Shown here one piece after another: positions 1 to 9,186 of a DNA stretch of 14,571 bases (the stretch's first letter is position 1; each line of letters opens with the position of its first letter). The stretch is taken from the NCBI GenBank assembly GCA_025602905.1, contig JAHLKI010000089.1, positions 1-14,571 on the forward strand. Direction: 5' to 3'. The notes below the pieces were generated by a model. That model was not told where the DNA came from and did no database searches. It worked only from the letters and a program-made list of their open reading frames with translations. The translations under genes were made by a program, and so were the position numbers. The DNA comes from Phlyctochytrium arcticum. Taxonomy: Eukaryota; Chytridiomycota; Chytridiomycetes; Chytridiales; Chytridiaceae.

Positions 1-817
1 AAAGATGGTTGCGAAAGCCGATATCGCGTTTGGATATGGGCGGGGTTTTGCGGTATTCTGGGAGGCACCGGCCACTTTAGAGCTTGGCAGTAGCTTGTCG
101 CGTTTTTCCAACTCTCCTTGTAGCTGGAGACGAGTCTTGACCACCTGTGAACCGGCCAACGACCGCCAACGAGGTGAGTAAAGTTTTCCCTATTGTAACG
201 CGACGCACCGACCTCCCATGGATTGGTGAAGGTAACCGCCCCACACGCGGCTAGAGCACCCGTCCCAAACTGAAAGACATGATACTTGAAGTTTTGTCCC
301 AGTGGATTGAGAGGGAGTTTGTGAGGAAGTGGTGGTTGTGTCATTTCCCTTTCTGAAGCCACAGGGCCGTATCTACGACTAGCCGGCTAGAGCCCCTTTG
401 CCTAAAGCCTTTTGTTGTCCTCCTTCAGTTCGCTTCCGTTGCTGTTGCACTGCTCCTCATTTTCCTCAAGCAAGAATGTCGTCCAGAAATCGTTCGCGAA
501 ATGCATCATTTTGCCATCAAAGTGACAAGGCAGTGTATCAGGTGACCTGGGACAACGTGTAACCAGACTCGTGTTTGGCGGCTGTCACTTCTGGGTGTTT
601 GGGCAGTTTGGCACGCAATGACATCAATATGTCTTGCAAAGATCACCACTACTGCATATAGTTACTGTACATGGGCAGGGCCCGGCGGTCCCCTACACCA
701 TCAATGGCAGAGAACGGACTAGAGGTATGGACAGGCTTATTTTGAACAGGCTGTGGAGAGGCTGACAGGTCGATCCAGGCCAGTATCTGGTTGACGGGAT
801 TCACTCAACGCCAAGAG
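1..817. other. Upstream region with no assignable gene
   Basis: I see no gene that can be supported here. The stretch at about 400-475 is pyrimidine-rich, like a fungal 5' leader, and is followed by an ATG at 476 that opens a short frame of about 22 codons ending next to a possible GT donor near 541. It could be a first exon of the gene that becomes coherent at 818, with an intron running to an AG near 649, but the frames do not join convincingly. A GTATGG donor at 725 and an AG at 769 are also possible. No tRNA, rRNA or repeat was recognised. Confidence 0.3.
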
Positions 818-2014
818 ATGGCCGCCCGTAGGAGTAGCCAGGGATCAGCGGCAGTCAATGAATGTTTCATCAAGGCTGTTTCCAGCCTCACGATTGCAGA
901 CGAGCGTCACGACCGGGACCTCAGGCTCTTTCTAACCTGTCGCTCGTTGTAAGTTCGTTCTCCACTGATTTGTTGTCATTCATGCGTACTAACTGTGAAG
1001 GAAACCAGTGCCATGGCTGTGGTGGACAATCAGCAACGAAAGAGAAAATGCATTCCTGAAGACGAAAATACAACGGTTCACATTTGGCTTCACGTATAAC
1101 TATCTGAAGTCTTCCGTGATGATGAATTGTGCATCATGTGGGCCATGGGATAAAGCCAGTCTTCAAAGCTCCATAGGCAAGCAAGCCTATAGCACATCGA
1201 AGAGGAACGGTGCAGTGGGCTTAGGGGATCTGGCTAATGAAGTTGTTTCGAGCAAGATGAAGTTAGAGCCTGAGAAAGTAGTAAAAGGGACAGGTATGTA
1301 AGTTCCCATGTTGCGAGAGTCGGGGTGTCTTATTGTAGCTCTCACTGCAGAGGAAGAGAGAAATCTAGCATGGCCATGCACAGCTCCACAGACGCATGGT
1401 CCCTTTTTATACAAGGCTGAAACGCGATGCGCAGCCCTATGCGCAGCATTGCCGCAATGGCGGGGATGCTCATGAAACTTCAAACCCCGCTGCAAACGGC
1501 CAGACTTTTGGGTGGTGAAGGACGTTTTAACGGAAGCGGTGTTTGGACAATTCAAAAAAAAAAGCTTCGATCAAAGCCAGCAATGCCCACGGCCTGGCAG
1601 ATATCATCAAGTTAGCGATCTTTCTGCAAGGTAGTATCATGCCAAGATTGGAACAGCGTTGGAGAATACCGAGACCTTTGGTCTGCAGCTGACAGGTGGG
1701 TGGCCACTAGTCGGCAGTACATGTTGCTGTTTCTGAACTTGCTTTCCTCAGGGACAGTTTGGACATCTTCGTCATGCCCCTAGACCACGACGGCATGCAG
1801 GTAACCAGTGAGCACTCGACCTCCTAGCTGCTTTAATTGATAGCGCCTGCTCTTAAGGCCGTCTATTCGGTGGGTCAAACGAGCCCTGATGGGGTCAGAC
1901 TCGAGGGTAGACCCAGTGCGCTTCTTTTCGGAGGACCAACGCAGCTTACCTGAGAGTAAGGAAGGCACTTGGCTCCACGCGCCGGCCCTGGATACGGATG
2001 ACTTGCGTGGGTGA
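818..2014 (+). CDS. Spliced gene of unknown function (frameshifted)
   Basis: I do not recognise the product. Coding is inferred from frames that continue across good introns: 949-1008 (TACTAAC at 987), 1294-1350 (GTATGT donor), 1696-1751 and 1801-1843. The ATG at 818 starts MAARRSSQGSAAVNECF; exon 1 joins exon 2 in frame and gives a basic patch (NQQRKRKC). The best part is the 3' end: ADIIKLAIFLQ, then one-base shift, VVSCQDWNSVGEYRDLW and, across the intron, DSLDIFVMPLDHDGMQ, ending in an acidic tail with a TGA at 2012-2014. Several single-base shifts are needed (near 1085-1160, 1520-1560 and 1630), so the exact protein is uncertain. No signal peptide or membrane helix is evident. It may be a host gene or a remnant of a mobile element; the true start may lie upstream. 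A 122-codon minus-strand frame at 1187-1555 competes in part of the region but has no splice support. Confidence 0.45.
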
Positions 2015-2037
2015 GCATCCTAACTAAAAGTGCTTAC

Positions 2038-2071
2038 GGGGGGGGGGGGGGGGGGGACCGTCCATGCGAAA

Positions 2072-2104
<33 letters not shown>
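2038..2104. repeat. G19-N16-C32 homopolymer inverted repeat
   Basis: A run of 19 G (2038-2056) is followed by 16 mixed bases and a run of 32 C (2073-2104). The two runs can pair as a pure G:C stem with a 16-nt loop. It lies between the stop of the unknown gene (2014) and the ORF beginning at 2299. It may be a real low-complexity tract, a junction of a mobile element, or an assembly or read artefact; the exact lengths should not be trusted. Confidence 0.85.
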
Positions 2105-2298
2105 TTAGCGAATTACTTAAAGTCTCGGCGAGGACAGGGCGCGGGTTAAATCAACCCCTTCTCCACGAGCGAACTACCTTGATGATCTCCGGTGGGCAAT
2201 AGGTTTGCGTTATTGTAGTATGTGGGAAGATTATTTAATCATTTCGTATCCCACGCTGGCGCTCCCAACAAAGTTGTGAAACGCCCACACCATCTCAG

Positions 2299-3044
2299 AT
2301 GCAACAAGCGAACGTAACCGGTCACGATACGTCGGCGTTGGGGGGTAACGACAACCTCCCTTACCCTCTTAAGTCTAACCAGCCAAGGGGGGACATTATC
2401 GAGTTGCTACAAATAAAAACAACCGGTGTGGCGGCCACCGTAAAACTCGCCAACCAACTAGCTAAACAAGTCTCGCAAGCTCCACAAGTCTCACAAGCCT
2501 CATCACAAGAAACTGATAAACCTGAATCGGCCTACGACCCCTATATAGGGCCCGACGAATGGATCTGCCGTTTACTGGTAAATCCTAATCGTAAGATTCT
2601 GGTCGATAGTCAGACACAACTCATCCAACAAGGTGTTTCACTATACGCGGCTCGTTACGATCGTAGATTTCTGATAGTGGGATCGTCTGAAGTACTAGCA
2701 GACAAAAGCGGCCTGACTTTGAGACTCAAGGGGCACGAATCATGGCCACTACGCTTTACAAAAGACATCAAGGTCTCGGATAACTACAAAGTCTATGGCG
2801 TCTCTTCCGACATGACCACAAATGACATCGCGGATGCTATCCTAGCCAAACACCAAACTCTCAAAAACATACAAGTCACAAAAATCACAGAAACCATATA
2901 GCAAATCAGGAAATCTTTCAAGGCCTCATGCTAATTCGTGTGGAGCGACCTGATCGAGAAACACATACACACAAGAAAGGTGAAAAGCCCCAAAAAGCAA
3001 AAGAGCCGAGACGAAGTCTTAAGAGAAGGAGGGGTGTAGGATAG
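2299..3044 (+). CDS. Hypothetical protein, possible Gag/ORF1-like RNA-binding protein
   Basis: No family was recognised with confidence. The frame is open for 200 codons from the ATG at 2299 to a TAG at 2899-2901; coding then clearly continues in another frame from 2901 (ANQEIFQGLMLIRVERPDRE) into a very basic tail (KKGEKPQKAKEPRRSLKRRR) ending with TAG at 3042-3044, so one base is probably missing near 2899 and the full product is about 248 residues. It has a Q/S-rich linker (about residues 50-75), a folded-looking middle with alternating beta-like and helical stretches (VYGVSSDMTTNDIADAILAK) and a lysine/arginine-rich C-terminus. This layout resembles ORF1/Gag-type nucleic-acid-binding proteins of retroelements, which is an inference from shape only. 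There are no introns, unlike the neighbouring genes, and the strand is A/C-rich. No reverse transcriptase, integrase or terminal repeats were seen alongside. Confidence 0.5.
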
Positions 3045-3323
3045 CAATCTATATGTACATATTTTAAATGATGATTGTTACAAAAAACTCGAAACTCCTC
3101 CGACTCGCTTCGCTCAATGCTATCAGTTTACATAATCGTGCCCGTGCCTCATATATATATCAACAGTTGTAAATCCACAACGTAGACATTGAGCGGGACC
3201 AGCTGCCGTCTATTCACATTTCTAATATCAAGTATGAGTGTTAACTCAGCGTTGTCAAAGTCCGGCCCCATACCTTATAAAGTATACCTTGCACGACTTG
3301 AATACATGCAATATGTGTTCTCG

Positions 3324-4885
3324 TCACCCGAGCTGCCTATGTTCTGCGGCCTTTTGTTCTAGAAAAAGCCCTAATCCCTTGTACTGGGGGATCCAAGTCC
3401 TAAGAATAACTTTGATGGAGTTTGGTTCACCATGGATATGACGGACGAGTAAAGGGCTGCCTGTATCTTCACAACAAAGTAGGCCGGTCATTTCGAAAAC
3501 TTTTTTGGATACGAACGCGTCGCGGCCATCGGTAACGACTCGAACAGCGGCCAGGGCTACCGAATACGCCAGTCAATCGAAGTAAAGGTGTTTGAAAGTA
3601 AGACAGTACCTACTCATGTCATTGCTGGCCAATACTCCATCTTTGATTGCTATTTCCCACTCGTTGAATTCGCCGCGGATGCCTTGATACGTCATGTTGG
3701 ATTTTTGTTCATTCGGGAAACTTGGTCGCAAATACCTTTGAAGGTCATTCCCATAAAAAGTTCTTCTGCACGAACAAGGGCCTCAGATTGAGGCGGGAGG
3801 GCGCACTTGCCGCCTACAAAGTCTGAGAACCATTCTTAGTCGATAACAATTTATGCAGAATTTATAAGGTGTGATCTTACCAATCTTTCTGATTTAACAA
3901 GTGCAAGGGTTTGACCGTCCTTCCTTCTGATGGCAATAAAATTCTGCCATCACTCCCCGGACGGCTTTACCATACGAATCTCTTCTGCGGCGCTCAGCGT
4001 AGACTGATCTGCGGATGACGGGTAAACTGCTGTCAATCTCATCGTTTCCCCTGGCTGATGCGCGAACTCCATGTATCTGTGACCCCGGTCGTCCTTCAAA
4101 GTCAAGTCCTTCAACCACTTGACCTAGGATCATGTCCACGCGTAACGGAGCCAAGAGGAATACCTTCGATTTGACCTCTGCATTACCCTTCCCAAAGCCC
4201 CCCTTCAACACCACGTCAACCACCGCCACTTCACTCCTGGCATAGACGCCTCCTGAGTTTCCCCAACTCACGAGTACCTCCTCAATCCCATGGATGTGTG
4301 CGCCAATCCATTTGGCATACGCCCGCATCCTCGATGTGTTGCGACCACAATCGATCAACGTCTTTGCCAGAATAGTATAGTGCGGTCCTGGAGATCGCTA
4401 TCAGCCGTGGTCACCAAATGACTCTCAATCTCAGCGCGAATGTCGAAAGAAACTTTAGCGGGCGGCGGGGATGGATGATTATGCTCTCAGACAGAGAGAA
4501 TCATAACGTAAGGACAATCTACCACGTCCTGTGGCCAAATTTTGTAAAACTTGACTTCACAATCCGTCTTAATAATGACTGGCTCCAAAAGCTCGCCATT
4601 TTCGATTTTGTGATATACTTCTGTCGCAAAGCATTAGTACGGTAAAAGGGAAATGGGCAATATCTTGGAAATCTTACAGCAGCTAGCGATCCGACTGGCA
4701 GATCGCAACATGGTTCTGCACGTAGTTTGCGCGCTTAGCGCCTCGACATGGGGACGCGTCTGCTCATTATAAAGATCGCTGAGAAGTTGTAATTACGTTG
4801 CGCCGAGACTGTCGGAGATGTGGATATTAAAGTGGTCCTCATTTCTTCTCCAGCTAGAGCAGCCAATAAAGTGTCCTGTGCGAGC
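3324..4885 (-). pseudogene. MULE-like transposase-family protein with GCM1/WRKY-type zinc finger, disrupted
   Basis: Reading the minus strand from high to low coordinates gives, in shifting frames, the order of parts known from a large fungal family of MULE-type transposase relatives. First is an N-terminal GCSSWRRNEDHFNIHI segment (about 4830-4870). Next, after a plausible intron with a TACTAAT branch point (about 4632-4687), is VIIKTDCEVKFYKIWP and a zinc-binding element CPYVMILSV-stop-EHNHPSPPP (about 4470-4520). Then come RMRAYAKWIGAHIHG and RYMEFAHQPGETMRL. Another intron with a GACTAAG branch point (about 3816-3883) is followed by GEFNEWEIAIKDG (about 3670), RHIHGEP (about 3430) and GLGLFLEQ (about 3365), ending at the TGA at 3324-3326. 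HNHP and the HIHG...GLGLFL pair are the diagnostic features. Damage includes a TGA at 4487-4489 inside the finger, a TGA at 3573-3575 and several one-base shifts. Neighbouring housekeeping genes carry similar shifts, so some breaks may be sequencing errors. Coding may extend upstream to about 5110. Confidence 0.6.
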
Positions 4886-5536
4886 AGGCCTCCCAGGTAC
4901 CGCAAGCTGAAAAGTTGCAAGACCAACCAAATTTGGAATCTATTGTCCTGGGCAAGGAGTTTCATTTTGACGCTGGTGGGGGCAAGCAAACTTTTCCACT
5001 GCCGCCTGGAAGAACCTGGGAGAGTGGGAATGAATTCGGAGTCTCACGATATCAATCTATGACTTACGCGTGCGTGCTTCGCTTGATGGCGATGTCTTCT
5101 GGGTGAGGCATCTCTCCCTCTCCAAGGACAATATTCACAGAAAATCGTCTTCAGGATCTAAATCGGTGTGCTTAACTGGTCGCGGAGATTGGTGGGCGAA
5201 TCTGCAGAGCTTGACGCCCTGGCGGGTCCTTTGCTCTTTCAGATCAGCGAAAATCAATTTCCGCGAGGGCCGCGAGGCGACTCGGTGGCCGAGGCTGTAA
5301 GTGGATCACGTGGACAATGTCAGGTGACCTGTGACACTGCTGGCGAGACTGGCAAGGAGCGGAGGCCTGGGGTTTTCGCCAGTCGACTGGAAAAACTTGT
5401 CTCCTGAGACAATCTTGCGGTGATTTGGTGCTGTCTGCATAGGCTGTCTGCCTGTTTCCTCGTATTGAATCGACGCCGCGTTAGCGCCCGTTGAGTTGCC
5501 ACGGCGGGGAAGCGCGCGCTCCCGTAGGTAGCGGTC
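4886..5536. other. Intergenic region between divergent genes
   Basis: This stretch separates the minus-strand transposase relative from the plus-strand SNF5-type gene and should hold promoter elements for the latter. Weak coding-like frames exist on both strands. On the plus strand a frame open to a TGA at 5104-5106 reads LESIVLGKEFHFDAGGGKQT. On the minus strand a possible exon reads FFQAAVEKFACPHQRQNE, joined through a GTAAGT...CTCCCAG intron of about 52 nt (about 5015-5067), and could be the 5' end of the transposase relative. I could not choose between them and call neither. Confidence 0.3.
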
Positions 5537-8500
5537 ATGGATGTTGTCCTGGAGGAGGAGGACGAGCGGCAGGAAGCGGGTGTCCCAGACTCAAACATCA
5601 ACGATGGTGTCTCTCCTCTCAGCATGGAACCCGGTGAACCGGCGATTCTATAGTGCCACTTCCTGCAGATACTGTCGAGGATGTTCCTGTTACAGATACG
5701 GCCGCACCACCGGACGCATATCTTGCCCCGCCAACACCCCCTTTGCCTTCTCCACCCACCCCCGCGCAAGACTCTTTGCAACCTTCACCGTCACCACAAA
5801 CTGAGGAGCAAATCACACAGCCGTCGCGTGAGTTTGCGTCGGTAGCCCACCCCTTAATCTCAGAATCAGCTAATTTTATCATCTAGATCCAAGCGAGGTT
5901 AAGCAGGCACCCGACACACGCCCAATAGAAAAACTCCCAATAGAAGAGCCCGTGTGCAAAGAGGAAGTGGTGGACTCGCCGCCTCCGAAGCGTATATTGA
6001 CGGAGGAGGAACGGATGCTGATGTGGGAAAAGACTTTAGATCAGTACTTGGACCGAGAGCGAACCTATGGCGAAACTTTGAGATTGCAAATGGTGCGACA
6101 ACACAGTTGATGGAGGAAAAGGCAAAGGAGGGTCGATTCTTTGCGTCGACTTTATGCTTCAAAGTTGGATCCGCGTACAAGCTCTTTAGAAATTGTGTTT
6201 CGTAAGAAGCGAAAAATGACCGAAGAAATCTCGTTGTGAGTTCCTGTCACGCGTATTTTGTTATGCCGTGGAAGTCAAAATTAATGGCTTCATGCTCAGC
6301 TCTGATGAACAGCTCGCTGAAGTCGGCCAGAAACCGGAGGCCCTTGTTCCGATCCGATTGGATATCGAGTTGGAAGGACTCAAATTGCGGGATACATTTA
6401 CTTGGAATCTGAATGGTATGGCATGGTTGCTGTGTGCTGGAACTCAGACTGTTACTCAAGTTCCCTCCAGAATCCGTACTTACCCCTGACCACTTTGCCA
6501 AGGTCCTGTGTACCGATCTGCACCTTCCCCCATCATTGTTTTTTAGCACCGATTCCAAATCCATCAAGGAGCAAGTCGACGATTATTATCAGCATGCTCC
6601 GTCCGTCCTACTCGCAGTCAATTCGGATACCCAGGGGAATGATGGTGTGGACAATGGGGAAAAGGACGCCCCCCGAATTGCGAATGATCATTAAAGTAAG
6701 TTCCACTCATCTGAATGCCCGAGCCATTTCCTCAAAATGATTTATAGCTGGACATCACTATCGGTAACCACAGTTTGGTAGATCAATTGAATGGGACGTG
6801 AATTGCCGCCGCAACATTCCTGAAGTTTTCGCGGAAACATATGTGCCATGAATTGGGTTTAGGATCCCGAATTCAAGTAAGGATCTTTGCACTTACACGG
6901 CGGAGCCGTCAACATGCTAACGAGGTTTTTCCTTTTGCAGAACAGCCATTTCCCATCAGATCCGTGAGCAAGTGCAAACCTTTGCCAAGTCGTTACTTCT
7001 GGTTGATCACCACTTTGACGGTAGTCCAATTGATGATGAAGATCTTGCGGCATGCTTTCTGCCTTCAATAGAGCCTTCACAAGTGCAGCGAGGTCCAAAG
7101 GCCAAGTCATTATTTGGACCATATTACAACCAGGTGTCGGACTTTGAGATAGAAAAGATGGAAAAGGATCGTGAACGAGATGTCCGGCGGAAGCGCCGGC
7201 AAACACAGCGCAGTCGGCGTGCAGTAGCACTTCCTGATCGAGAGGCACCGAAAACGAGCCGGACGGGGGTTGTACATTACAATCCTCATGATATTCCGGA
7301 TCCACTGGTTGCGACGCCGTTCGGAACACCAGTCGGTCGAAGGAACCCCCCTCGGCGCCATCGAGGTGCAATGATGGAAACTCCAGTGCCTGCAGCCACA
7401 CATTCGCAGATGCCAATAAAGGAACACGAACCTCCTCAACCACCTCCCCCTTTGCCAACAGAGCATACTTTAATAAGAGGCTGGCGTTGTCAGAATTGTG
7501 GTATCAGCGCCAAAAGAACGCCCCTGTTAAGAATCGGTCCAACAGGAGAAAGGGTAATGTGGAAGCTTCTCAATAATGTAGAATAGCACCTAACGATCTG
7601 GGTCTGCGTAGACGTTATGCGATGAATGTGGGTTATACCAAAACCGCACTGGCCGTGCACGACCTGTCACACCTCCACCTTCCGGCTATCTCAACACTAT
7701 TTCTCCGGAGAGGCACCCATCTGCCCACGGTCTTCGCGTTATTACACAACAAGCAAACCAACGCGTTGACGGCACGTCATTGGACGTCAACCCCGCTCAC
7801 GGCTCCTTTAATCCCCATCATGTATCCAGTCAGCAGCAGCACCCATTCTATTCCCAACCCTTGGGATCACATTCCCAACATCCCCACCCTTCATCATCGG
7901 CGCATTCTTCTGTGTTTGCACCACAAGTATCAGCCGTACCACCACTCCGACCAGTCTGCACGCCCCGCTTGGGGCGTATCCACAACAACATTATTCCCAA
8001 CTTCCCCCGCACCAGCAGCAACAGCACCGACATTCAAATCACCCTGATTATCAAGCCCAACAACCCTCACCGCGGATCGCCATTCCAGAATGGCTGCAAG
8101 TCGCGCACAGATTGTTGGCCTCGCGATACCCGGTTGATAATTTTGAGGTGGTGGAGAAGGGAAAGACTGGGGAACTTCGAATGAAATGCTATGACTGTCC
8201 AGGTGGGTTTATCGAGTGTTCGCCCCCCAAAATTCTCTTGTTTGACGCGTCTTTTTCATTATTATAGGCAAATTGTATCAAGCCGGGCCCATGAAGTCCC
8301 TCAACAACTTTGAAATCCATCTCAAAAATCGTCAACATCGTGCCAATGTCAACTCTCGCGTGGGCCAACCATTTACCCCTACAGTAGGAAATGCACCATC
8401 GTCGATAGTGAGTGGACCGCCGTCATCGGGAGCTGAAGGATCGATCAGGGCAGGAAGCACGGGCGCCGCATCTGCTGGATTTGGGAGTGTTGCTGGTAGA

Positions 8501-8548
8501 CGAACCGAGTCAAGGCGAGGTTCGCTGGAAGATGATGAGCGCTGGTGA
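5537..8548 (+). CDS. SNF5: SNF5/SMARCB1-family subunit of a SWI/SNF-type chromatin remodeler
   Basis: Core subunit of SWI/SNF (or RSC, as Sfh1) nucleosome-remodelling complexes in the nucleus. Exons: 5537-5827, 5887-6415, 6471-6695, 6748-6876, 6941-7553, 7612-8202, 8268-8548; about 886 residues. An acidic/proline-rich N-terminus leads to a basic helical region ([20 protein letters not shown]). The two SNF5 repeats follow: first [22 protein letters not shown], second [19 protein letters not shown] and FAETYV with HELGLG. A GATA-type finger starts CQNCG and, after an intron, ends LCDECG (20 residues between the Cys pairs). After a Q/H/P-rich linker come [20 protein letters not shown] and [13 protein letters not shown] with [11 protein letters not shown], the C-terminal finger of fungal homologues. 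The ATG at 5537 follows an in-frame TAG. Single-base shifts are needed near 5650, 6105, 6130, 6231-6274 (unclear junction), 6669-6674, 6788, 6846, 6866 and 7950. SNF5 versus SFH1 cannot be separated by eye. Confidence 0.9.
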
Positions 8549-9186
8549 GCGCGCGCGGCCTGCCTCTCGGGCCCTGTCCTTTGCCAAATGGTTCCTCCAC
8601 TCATATATATATTGTTTATACGAGAGGCGTGTATTTTTATGTTCAACACGGTGGCAACTGACATCTCCAAGTTCTTTTCATTATCCTAATGACAAGGGTC
8701 TTAACGCAAGACTTCAGCTTGAACATGCAACCAAAGCACTTGCGCAATGGTCAGGGCAATGTATGCGTAAATCATGTATAGCTGTTACAAACATGGCCTT
8801 GCCCGTCAAACGATGGTGGGCAAATGAAGGGGACTGACTGTCTTTCCAGTTCACCTTATTGGGCTGACATTGAAGGATAAAACTAGAGTCTGAGAGAGAC
8901 CTGCAGCTTTGATTATACTCGGATTTCTTTCGTTGTTTGGAGCACACTAATTATAAGGATAACGTCCTATACGGGACCTAGAAATCTCTCCTGAGCAACC
9001 TGAAGCCAACCACGCTGCTAGCAAAGGAAAGAGATCGTTCGTGAGGCCCTTGCTTTGCTGTACTCTGGCATCCTCTTCCAGATCTCACCGATCTCTCACG
9101 CGCTCAAACATTCCAGCACCCTTGGAATTCTTCCAACAGTCCGTATACTCGAATAGCACCATCCTTTCCTACTATAGCACAGTCCC
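8549..9186. other. Intergenic region: SNF5 3' end and dynein LIC promoter
   Basis: The two flanking genes point the same way. The left part holds the SNF5-type 3' untranslated region, including a TATATATATA stretch near 8603. The right part (about 9040-9186) is rich in C and T, as fungal 5' leaders often are, and leads to the dynein start at 9187. Open frames seen here (for instance through 8837 on the plus strand) lack homology or splice support and look like chance frames. No RNA gene or repeat was recognised. Confidence 0.5.

Noticed and set aside
1187..1555. Minus-strand 122-codon ORF
   Set aside because: It overlaps plus-strand exons joined by good introns and shows no recognisable domain; treated as a shadow frame.
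2038..2104. Poly(C) tract as a viral-type leader before the 2299 ORF
   Set aside because: No polymerase, capsid or other viral gene is present, and the complementary G run and general homopolymer errors point to other causes.
3894..4358. Retroviral-type aspartic protease on the minus strand (LIDCGRNTS ... LAPLRVDMILG)
   Set aside because: The pattern resembles a Ty3-type protease, but flanking minus-strand pieces (HNHP finger upstream, RHIHG/GLGLFL downstream) place this stretch inside a MULE-like transposase relative, and no reverse transcriptase follows.
5633..5652. A 20-nt intron in SNF5 (GTGAACC...CTATAG) that would restore the frame exactly
   Set aside because: The other introns here are 43-71 nt; a one-base loss near 5650 explains the shift more simply given the many other indels.
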